This document shows positions 15,996 through 23,647 of a DNA stretch of 64,000 nt, piece after piece. Below the pieces are notes generated by a model. That model ran no database searches and was not told where the DNA came from. It was given only the letters and a program-made list of their open reading frames with translations. The position numbers and the translations under genes were made by a program. This DNA is from Palsa-465 sp963800475. Its GTDB lineage: Bacteria; Actinomycetota; Thermoleophilia; Solirubrobacterales; Solirubrobacteraceae. The stretch spans positions 1,116,001-1,180,000 of the forward strand of contig CAWDAZ010000004.1 of assembly GCA_963800475.1 (NCBI GenBank), written 5' to 3'. Numbering within the stretch: the first letter of the stretch is position 1; each line of letters opens with the position of its first letter.

Positions 15996-16967
15996 ATGAG
16001 AATCGGATACTTCCTGTCGAGCGAGGAGTGGGGACCCACGGAGCTGGTGGACAACGCCGTGAAGGCGCAGGCGGCCGGGTTTGACCATCTGTGGATCTCC
16101 GACCACTACCACCCGTGGAGCGAGGAGCAGGGGCACAGCCCGTTCGTGTGGTCGGCGATCGGCGCGATCGCTCGCGCCGCCGAGGGCGTAACCGTAACCA
16201 CCGCCGTCACGTGCCCGACGATCCGGATCCATCCCGCGGTGATCGCGCACGCGGCTGCCACATCGGCGCTGCTGCTCGACGGGCGCTTTCGCTTCGGCGT
16301 CGGTAGCGGCGAAGCGCTGAACGAGCACATCCTCGGTGACCGATGGCCCGAGGCCGACGAGCGGCTCGAGATGCTGGAGGAGGCGATCGAGGTGATTCGC
16401 ACGCTCTGGCGGGGCGGGGTGCAGAGCCATCGCGGCCGCCACTACCGCGTGGAGCACGCGCGCGTCTACGACCTTCCGGAGCGCCCGCCGCCGATCCTAG
16501 TCTCGGGCTTCGGTCAGAAGTCGCTGGAGCTCGCGGCACGCGTCGGCGACGGGTACGTGACGGTCGGACCCGACGAGGAGTCGGTTCGCTATTTCCGAGA
16601 GCACGCGCGCGACGGAACCCTGGTCCAGGGCGGACTCAAGGTCTGCTGGGCCGATGACGAGCGCGAGGCGATCAAGACGGCTCATCGGCTGTGGCGCAAC
16701 GACGGCCTGCCCGGCGAGCTCGCGCAGGTGCTGCCGACGGCTGAGCACTTCGAGCAGGCCAGCGAGCTCGTGACCGAGGAGCTGATCGCCGAGCAGATGC
16801 CGTGCGGGCCCGACGTCGACCGCCACGTCCAGATGGTCGAGGCGTACGCCCGGGCGGGCTTCGACGAGCTCTACATCCAACAGATCGGGCCCGAGCAGGA
16901 CGCGTTCTTCGAGGCCTATCGCGACGAGGTCCTGCCGCGCGTCCAAGGCATCGCGGCCGCCGCCTGA
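15996..16967 (+). CDS. F420-dependent luciferase-like (LLM) oxidoreductase
   Basis: A 323-residue TIM-barrel enzyme of the bacterial luciferase fold, subgroup close to F420-dependent glucose-6-phosphate dehydrogenase. Seen: IGYFLSSEEWGPTELVDNAV, AGFDHLWISDHYHPW, RFRFGVGSGEALNEHILGDR, PILVSGFGQKSLELAARVGD and the C-terminal GFDELYIQQIGP. F420H2 or F420 would be the hydride carrier. The substrate is not predictable; several of these act on xenobiotics or sugars. It follows the SDR gene by 63 bases in the same direction. Confidence 0.9.
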   Translation: MRIGYFLSSEEWGPTELVDNAVKAQAAGFDHLWISDHYHPWSEEQGHSPFVWSAIGAIARAAEGVTVTTAVTCPTIRIHPAVIAHAAATSALLLDGRFRFGVGSGEALNEHILGDRWPEADERLEMLEEAIEVIRTLWRGGVQSHRGRHYRVEHARVYDLPERPPPILVSGFGQKSLELAARVGDGYVTVGPDEESVRYFREHARDGTLVQGGLKVCWADDEREAIKTAHRLWRNDGLPGELAQVLPTAEHFEQASELVTEELIAEQMPCGPDVDRHVQMVEAYARAGFDELYIQQIGPEQDAFFEAYRDEVLPRVQGIAAAA

Positions 16968-17005
16968 GCGCCCTCACCCCGGGGCATCTCGGTCTTGCCG
17001 CTGTA

Positions 17006-17659
17006 TTACGCGAGCGGTGTCTCGTCGAGCCGTTCGCGCAGCTCCCGCACCGACTCGAAGATCGCGATCGCGCCGGCCTCGCGAAGCTCGTCGGCACCGA
17101 AGCCGCCCGTTCGGACCGCCACCGTCCCGACCCCGGCGCGCGACGCAGCCTCGACGTCCCACGGCGTGTCGCCGACCATCACCGCTTCTTGCGGCTCGCC
17201 GCCGATTCGCTCGAGCGCGGTCTGGACCAGATCGGGCTGTGGCTTGGTCGCCTCGACGTCCGCGGATGTCGTCCACGCATCCGCGAGCTCGCGGGCGTCC
17301 AATTGGTCGAGGTAATGGTCGACCTCGTCCTGCTTGGCCGAGCTCGCGAGCACGACCTTGTGGCCTCGGCGCTTGAGGTCCTCGATCAACTCGCGTGAGC
17401 CGTGCATCGGCTCGACCTCCTCGATCAACTCGAGGTAGTGCCGCTTCTCGGCGTCGCGGATCCGGTCGCCAAGCTCGTCCTCGGTGCTCTCGTCGGTGAT
17501 CGCGGCAACCAGCTGGTCGCCGCCCATCCCGATGTGGCGGTGGATCCGCCAGAGCTCGAGCACGATCCCGTGGGCGCGGAACGCGCGGAACCACGCGAGC
17601 GCGTGCTGATAGTTGGTGTCCACCAGCGTTCCGTCTATGTCCAGCACCGCGATCGCCAC
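17006..17659 (-). CDS. HAD-superfamily phosphatase
   Basis: A 217-residue haloacid-dehalogenase-type hydrolase, subclass I with an alpha-helical cap. Motif I is AVLDIDGTLVDTNY (nucleophile Asp), motif II VVLASSAK, motif III TKPQPDLVQTAL with the catalytic Lys, and motif IV VMVGDTPWDVEAA. The family includes phosphoglycolate phosphatase and beta-phosphoglucomutase. The cap offers no specific substrate clue. It is convergent with the LLM gene, 38 bases apart. Confidence 0.9.
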   Translation of the reverse strand: MAIAVLDIDGTLVDTNYQHALAWFRAFRAHGIVLELWRIHRHIGMGGDQLVAAITDESTEDELGDRIRDAEKRHYLELIEEVEPMHGSRELIEDLKRRGHKVVLASSAKQDEVDHYLDQLDARELADAWTTSADVEATKPQPDLVQTALERIGGEPQEAVMVGDTPWDVEAASRAGVGTVAVRTGGFGADELREAGAIAIFESVRELRERLDETPLA

Positions 17660-17951
17660 GGCTTCCGGGTTACCCCGTCGGGGAGCGTGCGATTCGCGCT
17701 GGATGGGGCCAATTCACCGCGGCGTGCGCGACTCCGCCCGAGAGCCAGAAGAAGCGCTCGTCTGAACGAGCAACCCGCGGCGCGCAAAGAGCAGGGCTGG
17801 GCGCGGGTCCGTTGGACACGGGTGAACCGCAAGGAGGTCCTGCGCTCGATTAGCCACTAGCAGGCGGGCGCGACCTTGGCGCTAGGCGCGAGATTTCGGG
17901 GCGGATCTGGGGCGTACGCCCTCCCACTCCGCGCGGCGCTTAGGCGACAGA

Positions 17952-18101
17952 TCCTCACCTCGACGACACGCGCGGCAGCGCCTGATCTCGAATATCGCGG
18001 GCCACCTTTCGGACGGCGTTTCCGACGAGTACTGGAAGAACGTCGACCAGGAGCTCGGCGAGCGGATCGAGCAGGCCGTCGGCGCGAACGTCGGCGTCTA
18101 G
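17952..18101 (+). pseudogene. Catalase C-terminal relic
   Basis: Reading from about 17973 to the TAG at 18099-18101 gives RQRLISNIAGHLSDGVSD followed by EYWKNVDQELGERIEQAVG. This matches, from memory of the family, the C-terminal end of clade 3 catalases (a LVxNIxGHLxxGVS block, a short linker, then YWxNVDxxLGxRI). About eight residues appear missing between GVS and YW. Just upstream, LDDT can be read in a different frame, so there is at least one frameshift; the rest of the gene is absent. Confidence 0.55.
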
Positions 18102-18284
18102 CGGTCGCGCACACGAGCCGGCTCGGGCTGTCGCCCGCGCGGACCGGGACGCGCGAGCCGCGGGCCTCATGCGGCCACCGAATTCTGCGAGGGTCGCGAT
18201 TGCGGCGCATAGGTCTGATCCGGCAGTACCCGCAGCCGCATTCGACAGGCGATACCTCCCCGCGTGAAAGGCCTCCCGTGTGGA

Positions 18285-18455
18285 GGCGTGGGTGGTGATC
18301 GTTTGGATCTTGATGCGGTCGAGCACTTCGATGCGTAGGCCGCCTGGGCTTGGTGCGCGAAAGCCGGCGTTGGCGGCCAGTTTCTGTAGTCGTTTGCGGC
18401 CGTTGTGGTTTGGCAGACGTAGACGACGCCGCCGGTCCTGCCGGCCGCCGGCCAC
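18285..18455 (-). pseudogene. Decayed replication-relaxation-like gene fragment
   Basis: On the minus strand one frame gives TGGVVYVC and the next gives NHNGRKRLQKLAANAGFRAP and LRIEVLDRIKIQT. Together they align with the last 60 residues of the intact protein at 61980-62708 (TSGVIYICGDEEGCRRIE and LRIELLDTIKAQT). A frameshift separates the halves and the first two thirds of the gene are missing. This links the two mobile modules of the window. Confidence 0.6.
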
Positions 18456-18619
18456 CGCGCGTGCAGGTGCAGAAGCTCCGCCCCGCGGCGTTGTACGGAG
18501 TCGCAGATCTGGCGCTACATTTAGTAAAGTGCTCAGGAGTGTTCTCCAGAGCGTTCTCCAGAGTTCGGTTCTTGAGCAGAGAGGGGTCTCGCGCCCGCCG
18601 TCAAAGGGTTTTCGGGCTG

Positions 18620-18678
18620 CCCCCGAGACTGACTACCCGCCCTCCACGTTGTTTCGTTCGGGTAGTCAGTCTCGGGGG
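18620..18678. repeat. Long perfect stem-loop, copy A of an element-associated hairpin
   Basis: CCCCCGAGACTGACTACCCG (18620-18639) is followed by a 19-base loop and its exact 20-base complement (18659-18678). The core GACTACCCG plus CCCTCCACG in the loop, and CGGGTAGTC on the return arm, recur at 61732-61792, whereas the outer stem differs but still pairs. Similar T- and G-rich sequence (TTCATGTTTTGTTGGG here) follows in both. It lies 180 bases upstream of the HTH gene. Confidence 0.8.
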
Positions 18679-18857
18679 TTCATGTTTTGTTGGGCGGCGG
18701 GCGCGGAGCGGGAGACGGCCCCTGGACGGCAGGGCTCACCGGCGGGTGGTGGCGGTAGATCGGTGGCAGGCAGGCAAGATCGGGTCGAGGGCAATGACTT
18801 GGCTAGGGCCAGAGGTGAGGCGATTGGGGTCGAGTCAGTGGAGGATGAACCCGGGAT

Positions 18858-19589
18858 ATGTCTGACGATCAGCTTCTGAGCCTTCAGCAAATCGCGGACA
18901 GTATGAGCTTGAGCCTTGCGACGGTTCGCGTCTGGGTCCATGACAAGCGGCTACCGGCCGAGAAGGTCCGCCACCGATGGATGGTGCGCCGCGGGGATCT
19001 CGAGCGGTTTCTCGCGGACAATCCCAACCTCGGGCATCCGAAGAGCGCGGCTGGCAAGGCCGCCGTCGCCGCGGTCGACGCGGTTCCAGAGGATTGGAGC
19101 GAGCAGCCTGAAGAGGCGATGACCGACTTGGCGAAGATGCGCCTCGCTCCTTGGGGGACCCCAGGGACCCGGGCGCTGCTCCCTCCTAGCCAGGCGGTCG
19201 ATCGGGTGCGCGAGGCCGACGTCAGTTGGAAGGCGGCGCTCGACGGCCTTGCGAGCTACCCCGCCCGCCTGCGGACGCTGGCCGAGGCCGCCGAGGAGCA
19301 GAGCCGCGCGCTGATGCTGGCGCATCTGGCCAACGTGCAATGGAGGCCCCGGCCGGGCGCCAGCAAACTGACCTTTCCCGACGAGGTCCGGCCCGGCAGC
19401 GGCCGCCCCGGCCCGCCGGCGACCTGGCGCCGGTTCGACAACGCGGTCAAGCAGCTGGGTCTCGCGCTCGAGGGCGACAGCATGAAGCAGCTCGTCGAGG
19501 CGTTCGAACGCCTCGCGTCGGTCGCCAGCGAACTCTCAGACGCCCTGGCAGACGAGCAACCACCCGGGCGGCAGCGCCAGGCGGGCTGA
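18858..19589 (+). CDS. Element-associated HTH protein with helical C-terminal domain
   Basis: A 243-residue protein. The N-terminus is a MerR/excisionase-type helix-turn-helix: LLSLQQIADSMSLSLATVRV, WVHDKRLPAEKV, RRGDLERFLADNP. The C-terminal 130 residues are helical and match the protein at 60907-61662 (shared pattern: W-x-AALD, then LRTLAEAAEEQSRALM, W-P, F-DEVRP, RPGPP, LALEGDSMKQLVEAFERLAS). This looks like a DNA-binding protein carried by related mobile elements; its target could be the adjacent stem-loop or recombinase promoter, which is inference. ATG 18858 has only a weak ribosome site. Confidence 0.75.
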   Translation: MSDDQLLSLQQIADSMSLSLATVRVWVHDKRLPAEKVRHRWMVRRGDLERFLADNPNLGHPKSAAGKAAVAAVDAVPEDWSEQPEEAMTDLAKMRLAPWGTPGTRALLPPSQAVDRVREADVSWKAALDGLASYPARLRTLAEAAEEQSRALMLAHLANVQWRPRPGASKLTFPDEVRPGSGRPGPPATWRRFDNAVKQLGLALEGDSMKQLVEAFERLASVASELSDALADEQPPGRQRQAG

Positions 19590-19748
19590 CCGTCAATACC
19601 GGGCGGCATCGCAAGACACTGCGAATCGAACTACTCGAGGAGTTCCGCGATGAGCCCATTCGCCGCCGGTGCCGGCGCCGGCAGGTCGTCCGTCCGCGCG
19701 CATAATAGAAGTAGCGCTAGATCTAGTATGTGAGAGTATAGTGGTGGT

Positions 19749-20024
19749 GTGCTCAAGCCCGCCAACGCCGGAGCCGGATTTGCATCGGCGGATGCTGGCC
19801 GTGTCAGACCGGCCAATGGCTCGCCTGATCGGCACGTGATCCCGCCTCGCGCGTCGAAGCTGAGCAACGATCAGCGAAAGGCTCTTGAGGAAGCGCTGCT
19901 AGACGCGCTTTGCGTCCGGTACCCCGGTCGTGCGATCGTGATCGAGTGGAACGAGCCGGACGCGCTCGGCGACGTCGAGCCCGCGCCCTGGGGAGACCAG
20001 GATCGATTCGAACAGGCTGCTTAG
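19749..20024 (+). CDS. Hypothetical small protein (doubtful)
   Basis: An open frame of 91 codons from GTG 19749. It follows an AT-richer patch (19700-19745) that could be a promoter, and its middle section (KLSNDQRKALEEALLDALCVRYPG) has helical, protein-like character. Its last 126 bases are antisense to the end of the recombinase gene, which argues against it. No family recognised. Confidence 0.3.
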   Translation: MLKPANAGAGFASADAGRVRPANGSPDRHVIPPRASKLSNDQRKALEEALLDALCVRYPGRAIVIEWNEPDALGDVEPAPWGDQDRFEQAA

Positions 20025-21299
20025 CGCGAGCGGAAACAGCTGGGGGTCTGCCTCGATGTCCGAGGTTGTGAGGGTGAGCGCAGTCTGTGCTTCACGGGCC
20101 CGATGTCGGTAGGCGGCGCGTGCTTCTTGGACTCCCTCGACGCGGCTGTCGAGGTGCTGGTGGTAGCGCTCGCCGAGAGCTCGCCTCAGCGTCGTGTCCG
20201 CAGCGAACGCGTCCAGCTCCGCCTCTGCGTCCGCCAGCGCCCGCTCGAGCAAAACGAGCGAGTCAGCCTTCGGGTCGCTGATCGTGGCCTGGAGCCCAGC
20301 CAGCAGCGCGCTCGTCTCGTCGTGGAGGTAGCGCTCGAGGATGCTCGCGGTGATGACGGCGCCCTTCCGACATCGCTGCCCCCTGAAGGTGTAGCTGGAT
20401 TGGGTGCCAGAGCATCGGTAAACGCGCTGCCCTTTGCCGCCGCGGCTCCCGACCATCGGCTGCGTGCAGGTTGCACATCGGATCAGTCCTGAAAGCGGTG
20501 ACCGCTCGGACGGCTGCCGGCGGATTGGCGTCGTCTGTGCGGCCGCCCAAATCGCGCTGGCCACGAGGGGCTGATGCGTGTCCGCCTGGACCAGCTCTCC
20601 ATTGCGCGTCTCGCCCAGGTAGGAGCGACCGGACAGGAGCCTACGCACCTTCGTAGTCGTCCAGCGGCGCTCGGGCACATGCTGGCGCAGATAATCGAGC
20701 GCCGTGTGGATGCTGTCCCCGGCGGCGAGCCGGAACGCCTCCCTGACGTGTGCGGCGTTCTCAGGATGCGGCGCGAGTGTGCCGTCCGAGTTACGCTCGT
20801 AGCCGAACGGAGTCCGGCTGACATACGCCCCGCGAGCGACAGCCCGACGCTTCGCCTCCTCAAACCCGGCCACCGCATTGTCGCGTTCCAGGGTCGCGAC
20901 CGCCAACAGGACCGTGAGGATGAACGCTCCGAACGGGCCGGTGGGATCGATGTCCTCCTCGACACAGGCCAGATGAGCCCCGGCCGCGTGGATGCGCTTC
21001 ACGTCAGCGATCGCAGCGCCGACGTTCCGTGCGAAGCGGTTCAACCGCCAGCAGGCCAGCCCGTCCGTCTCACCAGCCTCGATACGCGCCATCGCGGCAC
21101 GTAGCCCCGGTCGCGCCTGCGTACCCCCGGACTCATCCTCGTCGACGTGCCACGCGACGATCTCGACGTTGCGGTAGTCAGCCCACCGCTGGATCGCCTC
21201 TCGCTGCACATTGGGCGAGATGTAGCCGGGGCCTCCGCGTCCCATACGCCGCGATACCCTCACGTAGCCGTCCATCCGAGTAGGTCCCACGGGCCTCAT
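19899..21299 (-). CDS. Large serine recombinase (resolvase/invertase-type integrase)
   Basis: A serine recombinase of about 466 residues. The catalytic serine is S16 in YVRVS; GLACWRLNRFARN and the surrounding block complete the resolvase domain. The recombinase domain follows (RTPFGYERNSDGTLAPHPEN, RWTTTKVRRLLSGRSYLG), then a zinc ribbon (CATC, later YRC and CRKG) and a coiled coil (LVLLERALADAEAELDAFAA). ATG 21299 is preceded by GGAGGT with 6-7 bases between, so I reject the longer frame. It starts 13 bases from the divergent efp start and beside the right copy of the direct repeat, as expected for an integrase at the attR end. Confidence 0.92.
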   Translation of the reverse strand: MRPVGPTRMDGYVRVSRRMGRGGPGYISPNVQREAIQRWADYRNVEIVAWHVDEDESGGTQARPGLRAAMARIEAGETDGLACWRLNRFARNVGAAIADVKRIHAAGAHLACVEEDIDPTGPFGAFILTVLLAVATLERDNAVAGFEEAKRRAVARGAYVSRTPFGYERNSDGTLAPHPENAAHVREAFRLAAGDSIHTALDYLRQHVPERRWTTTKVRRLLSGRSYLGETRNGELVQADTHQPLVASAIWAAAQTTPIRRQPSERSPLSGLIRCATCTQPMVGSRGGKGQRVYRCSGTQSSYTFRGQRCRKGAVITASILERYLHDETSALLAGLQATISDPKADSLVLLERALADAEAELDAFAADTTLRRALGERYHQHLDSRVEGVQEARAAYRHRAREAQTALTLTTSDIEADPQLFPLALSSLFESILVSPGRGLDVAERVRLVPLDHDRTTGVPDAKRV

Positions 21300-21312
21300 A
21301 ACGTACCTCCAT

Positions 21313-21876
21313 ATGCCAATTAGCACCAACCAGTTCCGCAACGGCACCCACATCGACGTCGACGGGACGATCTACAAGATCCTCGAGTTCCAGCACGTCA
21401 AGCCCGGCAAGGGAGGCGCGTTCGTGCGCACGAGGCTGCGCCGGGCCAGCGACGGGGCCGTGATCGACCGCACGTTCCGCGCCGGCGAGAAGTTCCGGCC
21501 GGTCCGGACCGAGACCCGGCGGATGCAGTACCTCTACAAGGACGAGACCGACGCGCACTTCATGGACTCCGAGACCTACGAGCAGCTGACGATCCCGGAG
21601 GGCACGCTGGCGGATGCGCTGCGCTGGCTGACGGAGTCCTCTGAGGTCGAGCTGCTGTACATCGACGGCCAGCCGGCCGACGTGCAGCTTCCGAGCGCGA
21701 CCGATCTGAAGGTGACCGAGACCGAGCCGGGGCTGCGCGGCGACACCGCCTCCGGCGGCGGCACCAAGCCGGCGGTGCTCGAGACCGGCGCCAAGGTTCA
21801 GGTGCCGCTGTTCATCGACGTGGGCGACGTGGTCCGCGTCGACACTCGCTCCGGCGAGTACGTGTCGCGTGCTTAG
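21313..21876 (+). CDS. efp: Translation elongation factor P
   Basis: A 187-residue EF-P, which relieves ribosome stalling at consecutive prolines. The KOW-like N-terminal domain has EFQHVKPGKGGAF; K33 is the lysine that is modified in some species. The middle OB domain has KMQ-type RRMQYLYKDE and HFMDSETYEQL, and the last domain has VQVPLFIDVGDVVRVDTRSG. Length is normal. The start region is odd: no ribosome-binding site precedes ATG 21313, the recombinase starts 13 bases away on the other strand, and only the first two residues differ from the orphan start at 166-186. It overlaps nusB by 8 bases. Confidence 0.97.
   Translation: MPISTNQFRNGTHIDVDGTIYKILEFQHVKPGKGGAFVRTRLRRASDGAVIDRTFRAGEKFRPVRTETRRMQYLYKDETDAHFMDSETYEQLTIPEGTLADALRWLTESSEVELLYIDGQPADVQLPSATDLKVTETEPGLRGDTASGGGTKPAVLETGAKVQVPLFIDVGDVVRVDTRSGEYVSRA
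21322..21336 (+). repeat. attR-like core inside efp
   Basis: The second copy of AGCACCAACCAGTTC, encoding STNQF of EF-P; the other copy is at 172-186. The start codon ATG and Pro-2 codon lie on the element side of the repeat, so in this model the element supplies a new start for efp. Confidence 0.6.
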
Positions 21877-22270
21877 ACGCGACCAGCGGCGCGCCGCGGT
21901 GTGGGCCCTGTACCAGAGCGACCTGCTCGGCCGCCCGATCGAGGAGGTGCTTCCGCGGGACACGCACGCCTTCACCCGCGAGCTCGCGGAGCTCGTCCGC
22001 GCCCGCCAGCCCGAGCTCGATGAGCTCATCTCCACGTACTCGAGCGGCTGGACGCTCGACCGGATCGCTCCGCTCGAGCGTTCGATCCTGCGCGTCGGGC
22101 TGGCGGAGATGCTGCATCCCGATCAGGTGCCCGGCGAGCAGGAGATCCCGCCGGAGGGGGCGATCGACGAGGCGGTCGAGACCGCCAAGCAGTTCTGCGG
22201 CGCCGACGCGCCGGCGTTCGTCAACGGGATCCTGGGCGCCGTACTGAAGGAGATCCAGACGCGCAGCTGA
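21869..22270 (+). CDS. nusB: Transcription antitermination factor NusB
   Basis: A 133-residue all-helical protein of the NusB family, which with NusE/S10 assembles on boxA RNA in rRNA antitermination. Typical features: RRDQRRAAVWALYQSDLLGR at the N-terminus, WTLDRIAPLERSILRVGLAEM in the middle and EAVETAKQFCGADAPAFVNG at the end. The efp-nusB order is common in Gram-positive lineages. GTG 21869 overlaps the efp stop. Confidence 0.96.
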   Translation: MLRRDQRRAAVWALYQSDLLGRPIEEVLPRDTHAFTRELAELVRARQPELDELISTYSSGWTLDRIAPLERSILRVGLAEMLHPDQVPGEQEIPPEGAIDEAVETAKQFCGADAPAFVNGILGAVLKEIQTRS

Positions 22271-22273
22271 GCC

Positions 22274-23647
22274 GTGGCGCAGATCAAGCTGCGCCGCTTG
22301 GGGACCGATAGTCCCGGTATGCGGCTTTCCCTGCGTGCTCGGTCGGAGCTCGGCGTGCTGTTCGGCGTCACCGCGATGTGCCTGTTGTTCGCGCTGCTGG
22401 CCTACGCGGTATTCGCCAACCAGGGCACCGGCGATTACCTGGTCGGCGGCGTCGTCTCGGGGGACAACGCCGGCCCGGCGATCCAAGCGCTGCTGCACGG
22501 AAGCGTGGCCGGCTATCTGAGCCATCAGCCGATGATCGGTCTGACCTCGCTGCTCCTGCGCCTGCCGCCGGCGGCGCTGGCGCCGGTGCTCGGGGGCGGC
22601 CACCTATTGACGTACCAGCTCGGAGCGCTCGCGTGCGTGCTGCCGCTCGCGCTGCTGGGCGGCTGGCTGGTGTCCACTCCGGGTCTGTCGCTCCGGGCGC
22701 GACTGCTGAGGCTGCTGGCGGTCCTGATCGTGGCCACCAGCCCGCTGATCAAAGCCGCGCTCGGCGCCGGGCATCCTGAGGACATCCTCTCGGGCGTGCT
22801 CTGCACCGGGGCGGTGATTGCCGCGACCCAGGGGCGGCCCCGGCTCGCGGCCGTGCTGCTCGGCCTGGCGATTGGCACCAAGGACTGGGCTGTGATTGCC
22901 GTCCCCCCGGTGCTGATCGCGATGCCGGGAAGGCGGCGCCAGGTCGGCCTGACCGCAGCAGCCGTGGCACTGGTGCTGTTCGCCCTGCCGATCCTCGCGG
23001 ATCCCGCGGCGTTCGTGCGCGCGGTGCACGCCGCGGAGACCAGGCTCGTGAACCAGTTCAGCCTGCTGTGGCCTGTTTCATCGCCCATGCACCTGCCGGG
23101 GGGCCAGCTGTCAGCGGCGCGCGAGATGCCGTTCGGGCTACATCGCTCGGGGGCCTCCGCGCTCGCCATCCTCGGGGTGGCCGCGGTCGGCGTCCCGTGG
23201 TGGGTCCGCGCCCGCCGGCGTGGCGCGGTCTGTGACCCGCTTGCGCTGCTCGTGCTGCTGGCATTGCTGCGGTGCGTATGCGACAGCACGCAGCTGGAGT
23301 ACTACCTCGGCGCCGTATTGATCCCACTCGCCGCGTGGGAGGCGCTCCGGGACCGCCCGCCGGTGATCGCGTTCCTGTTCAGCGTGACCGCCGGGCTACT
23401 GTTCGGAGGCGTTGTCCAGCTTCCGGACGCGCCGATGTACTTCCTCTGGACGACCGTGGAGGTTGTGCTGGGCGTCTACCTTGCGCGCCACGCGCTGGGC
23501 GTGAGGCGAAGCGCGCAAGAGCCACGGCTGTGGCCGGATCGCATGACCCTCACGCCGATCGTCCGGGCGCCGCGGCAGGCGGCGATCTCGAGCACGGCGG
23601 CTCCCGGGCTGGAGGCTATTGCCCCGCCTGAGACGACGGCCGCGTAG
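22274..23647 (+). CDS. Multi-pass membrane protein, GT-C glycosyltransferase-like
   Basis: A 457-residue integral membrane protein with about ten hydrophobic segments, beginning GVLFGVTAMCLLFALLAYAV. A luminal loop holds NQGTGDYLVGGVVSGDNAGP and a later loop AGHPEDILSGVLC, where acidic residues could serve as in GT-C polyprenyl-phosphate-sugar transferases. I cannot name a family with confidence. The start may be GTG 22274, three bases after nusB, or ATG 22319. The last 172 bases overlap the convergent GH5 gene; the membrane part ends before the overlap, so the tail may be a read-through extension. Confidence 0.75.
   Translation: MAQIKLRRLGTDSPGMRLSLRARSELGVLFGVTAMCLLFALLAYAVFANQGTGDYLVGGVVSGDNAGPAIQALLHGSVAGYLSHQPMIGLTSLLLRLPPAALAPVLGGGHLLTYQLGALACVLPLALLGGWLVSTPGLSLRARLLRLLAVLIVATSPLIKAALGAGHPEDILSGVLCTGAVIAATQGRPRLAAVLLGLAIGTKDWAVIAVPPVLIAMPGRRRQVGLTAAAVALVLFALPILADPAAFVRAVHAAETRLVNQFSLLWPVSSPMHLPGGQLSAAREMPFGLHRSGASALAILGVAAVGVPWWVRARRRGAVCDPLALLVLLALLRCVCDSTQLEYYLGAVLIPLAAWEALRDRPPVIAFLFSVTAGLLFGGVVQLPDAPMYFLWTTVEVVLGVYLARHALGVRRSAQEPRLWPDRMTLTPIVRAPRQAAISSTAAPGLEAIAPPETTAA

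Larger units (their letters stand above)
17660..18857. other. Non-coding/decayed stretch
   Basis: About 1.2 kb without an intact gene. It holds a catalase C-terminal relic (17952-18101), a decayed copy of an element gene on the minus strand (18285-18455) and a long stem-loop (18620-18678). Between these I see only short frames of low-complexity composition. This pattern suggests deletion and decay at the inner side of the recombinase module. Confidence 0.55.
172..21336. mobile_element. Candidate integrative element inserted in the 5' end of efp
   Basis: The 15-mer AGCACCAACCAGTTC lies at 172-186 and at 21322-21336 in the same orientation; with the preceding AT it is 17 of 18 bases. At the right copy it encodes STNQF of EF-P. 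At the left copy, GTG ATC AGC ACC AAC CAG TTC gives MISTNQF followed at once by TGA, as expected for an efp start cut off by insertion. A serine recombinase gene points inward from the right end, starting 13 bases from efp. The inferred element is about 21.15 kb. The sequence shows the repeat, the reading frame and the recombinase; integration and cargo extent are inference. The cargo is mostly metabolic and stress genes, with no conjugation genes seen. Confidence 0.6.

Noticed and set aside
18280..18879. Plus-strand frame of about 200 codons
   Set aside because: It spans the stem-loop and is antisense to the decayed element gene; composition is non-coding.
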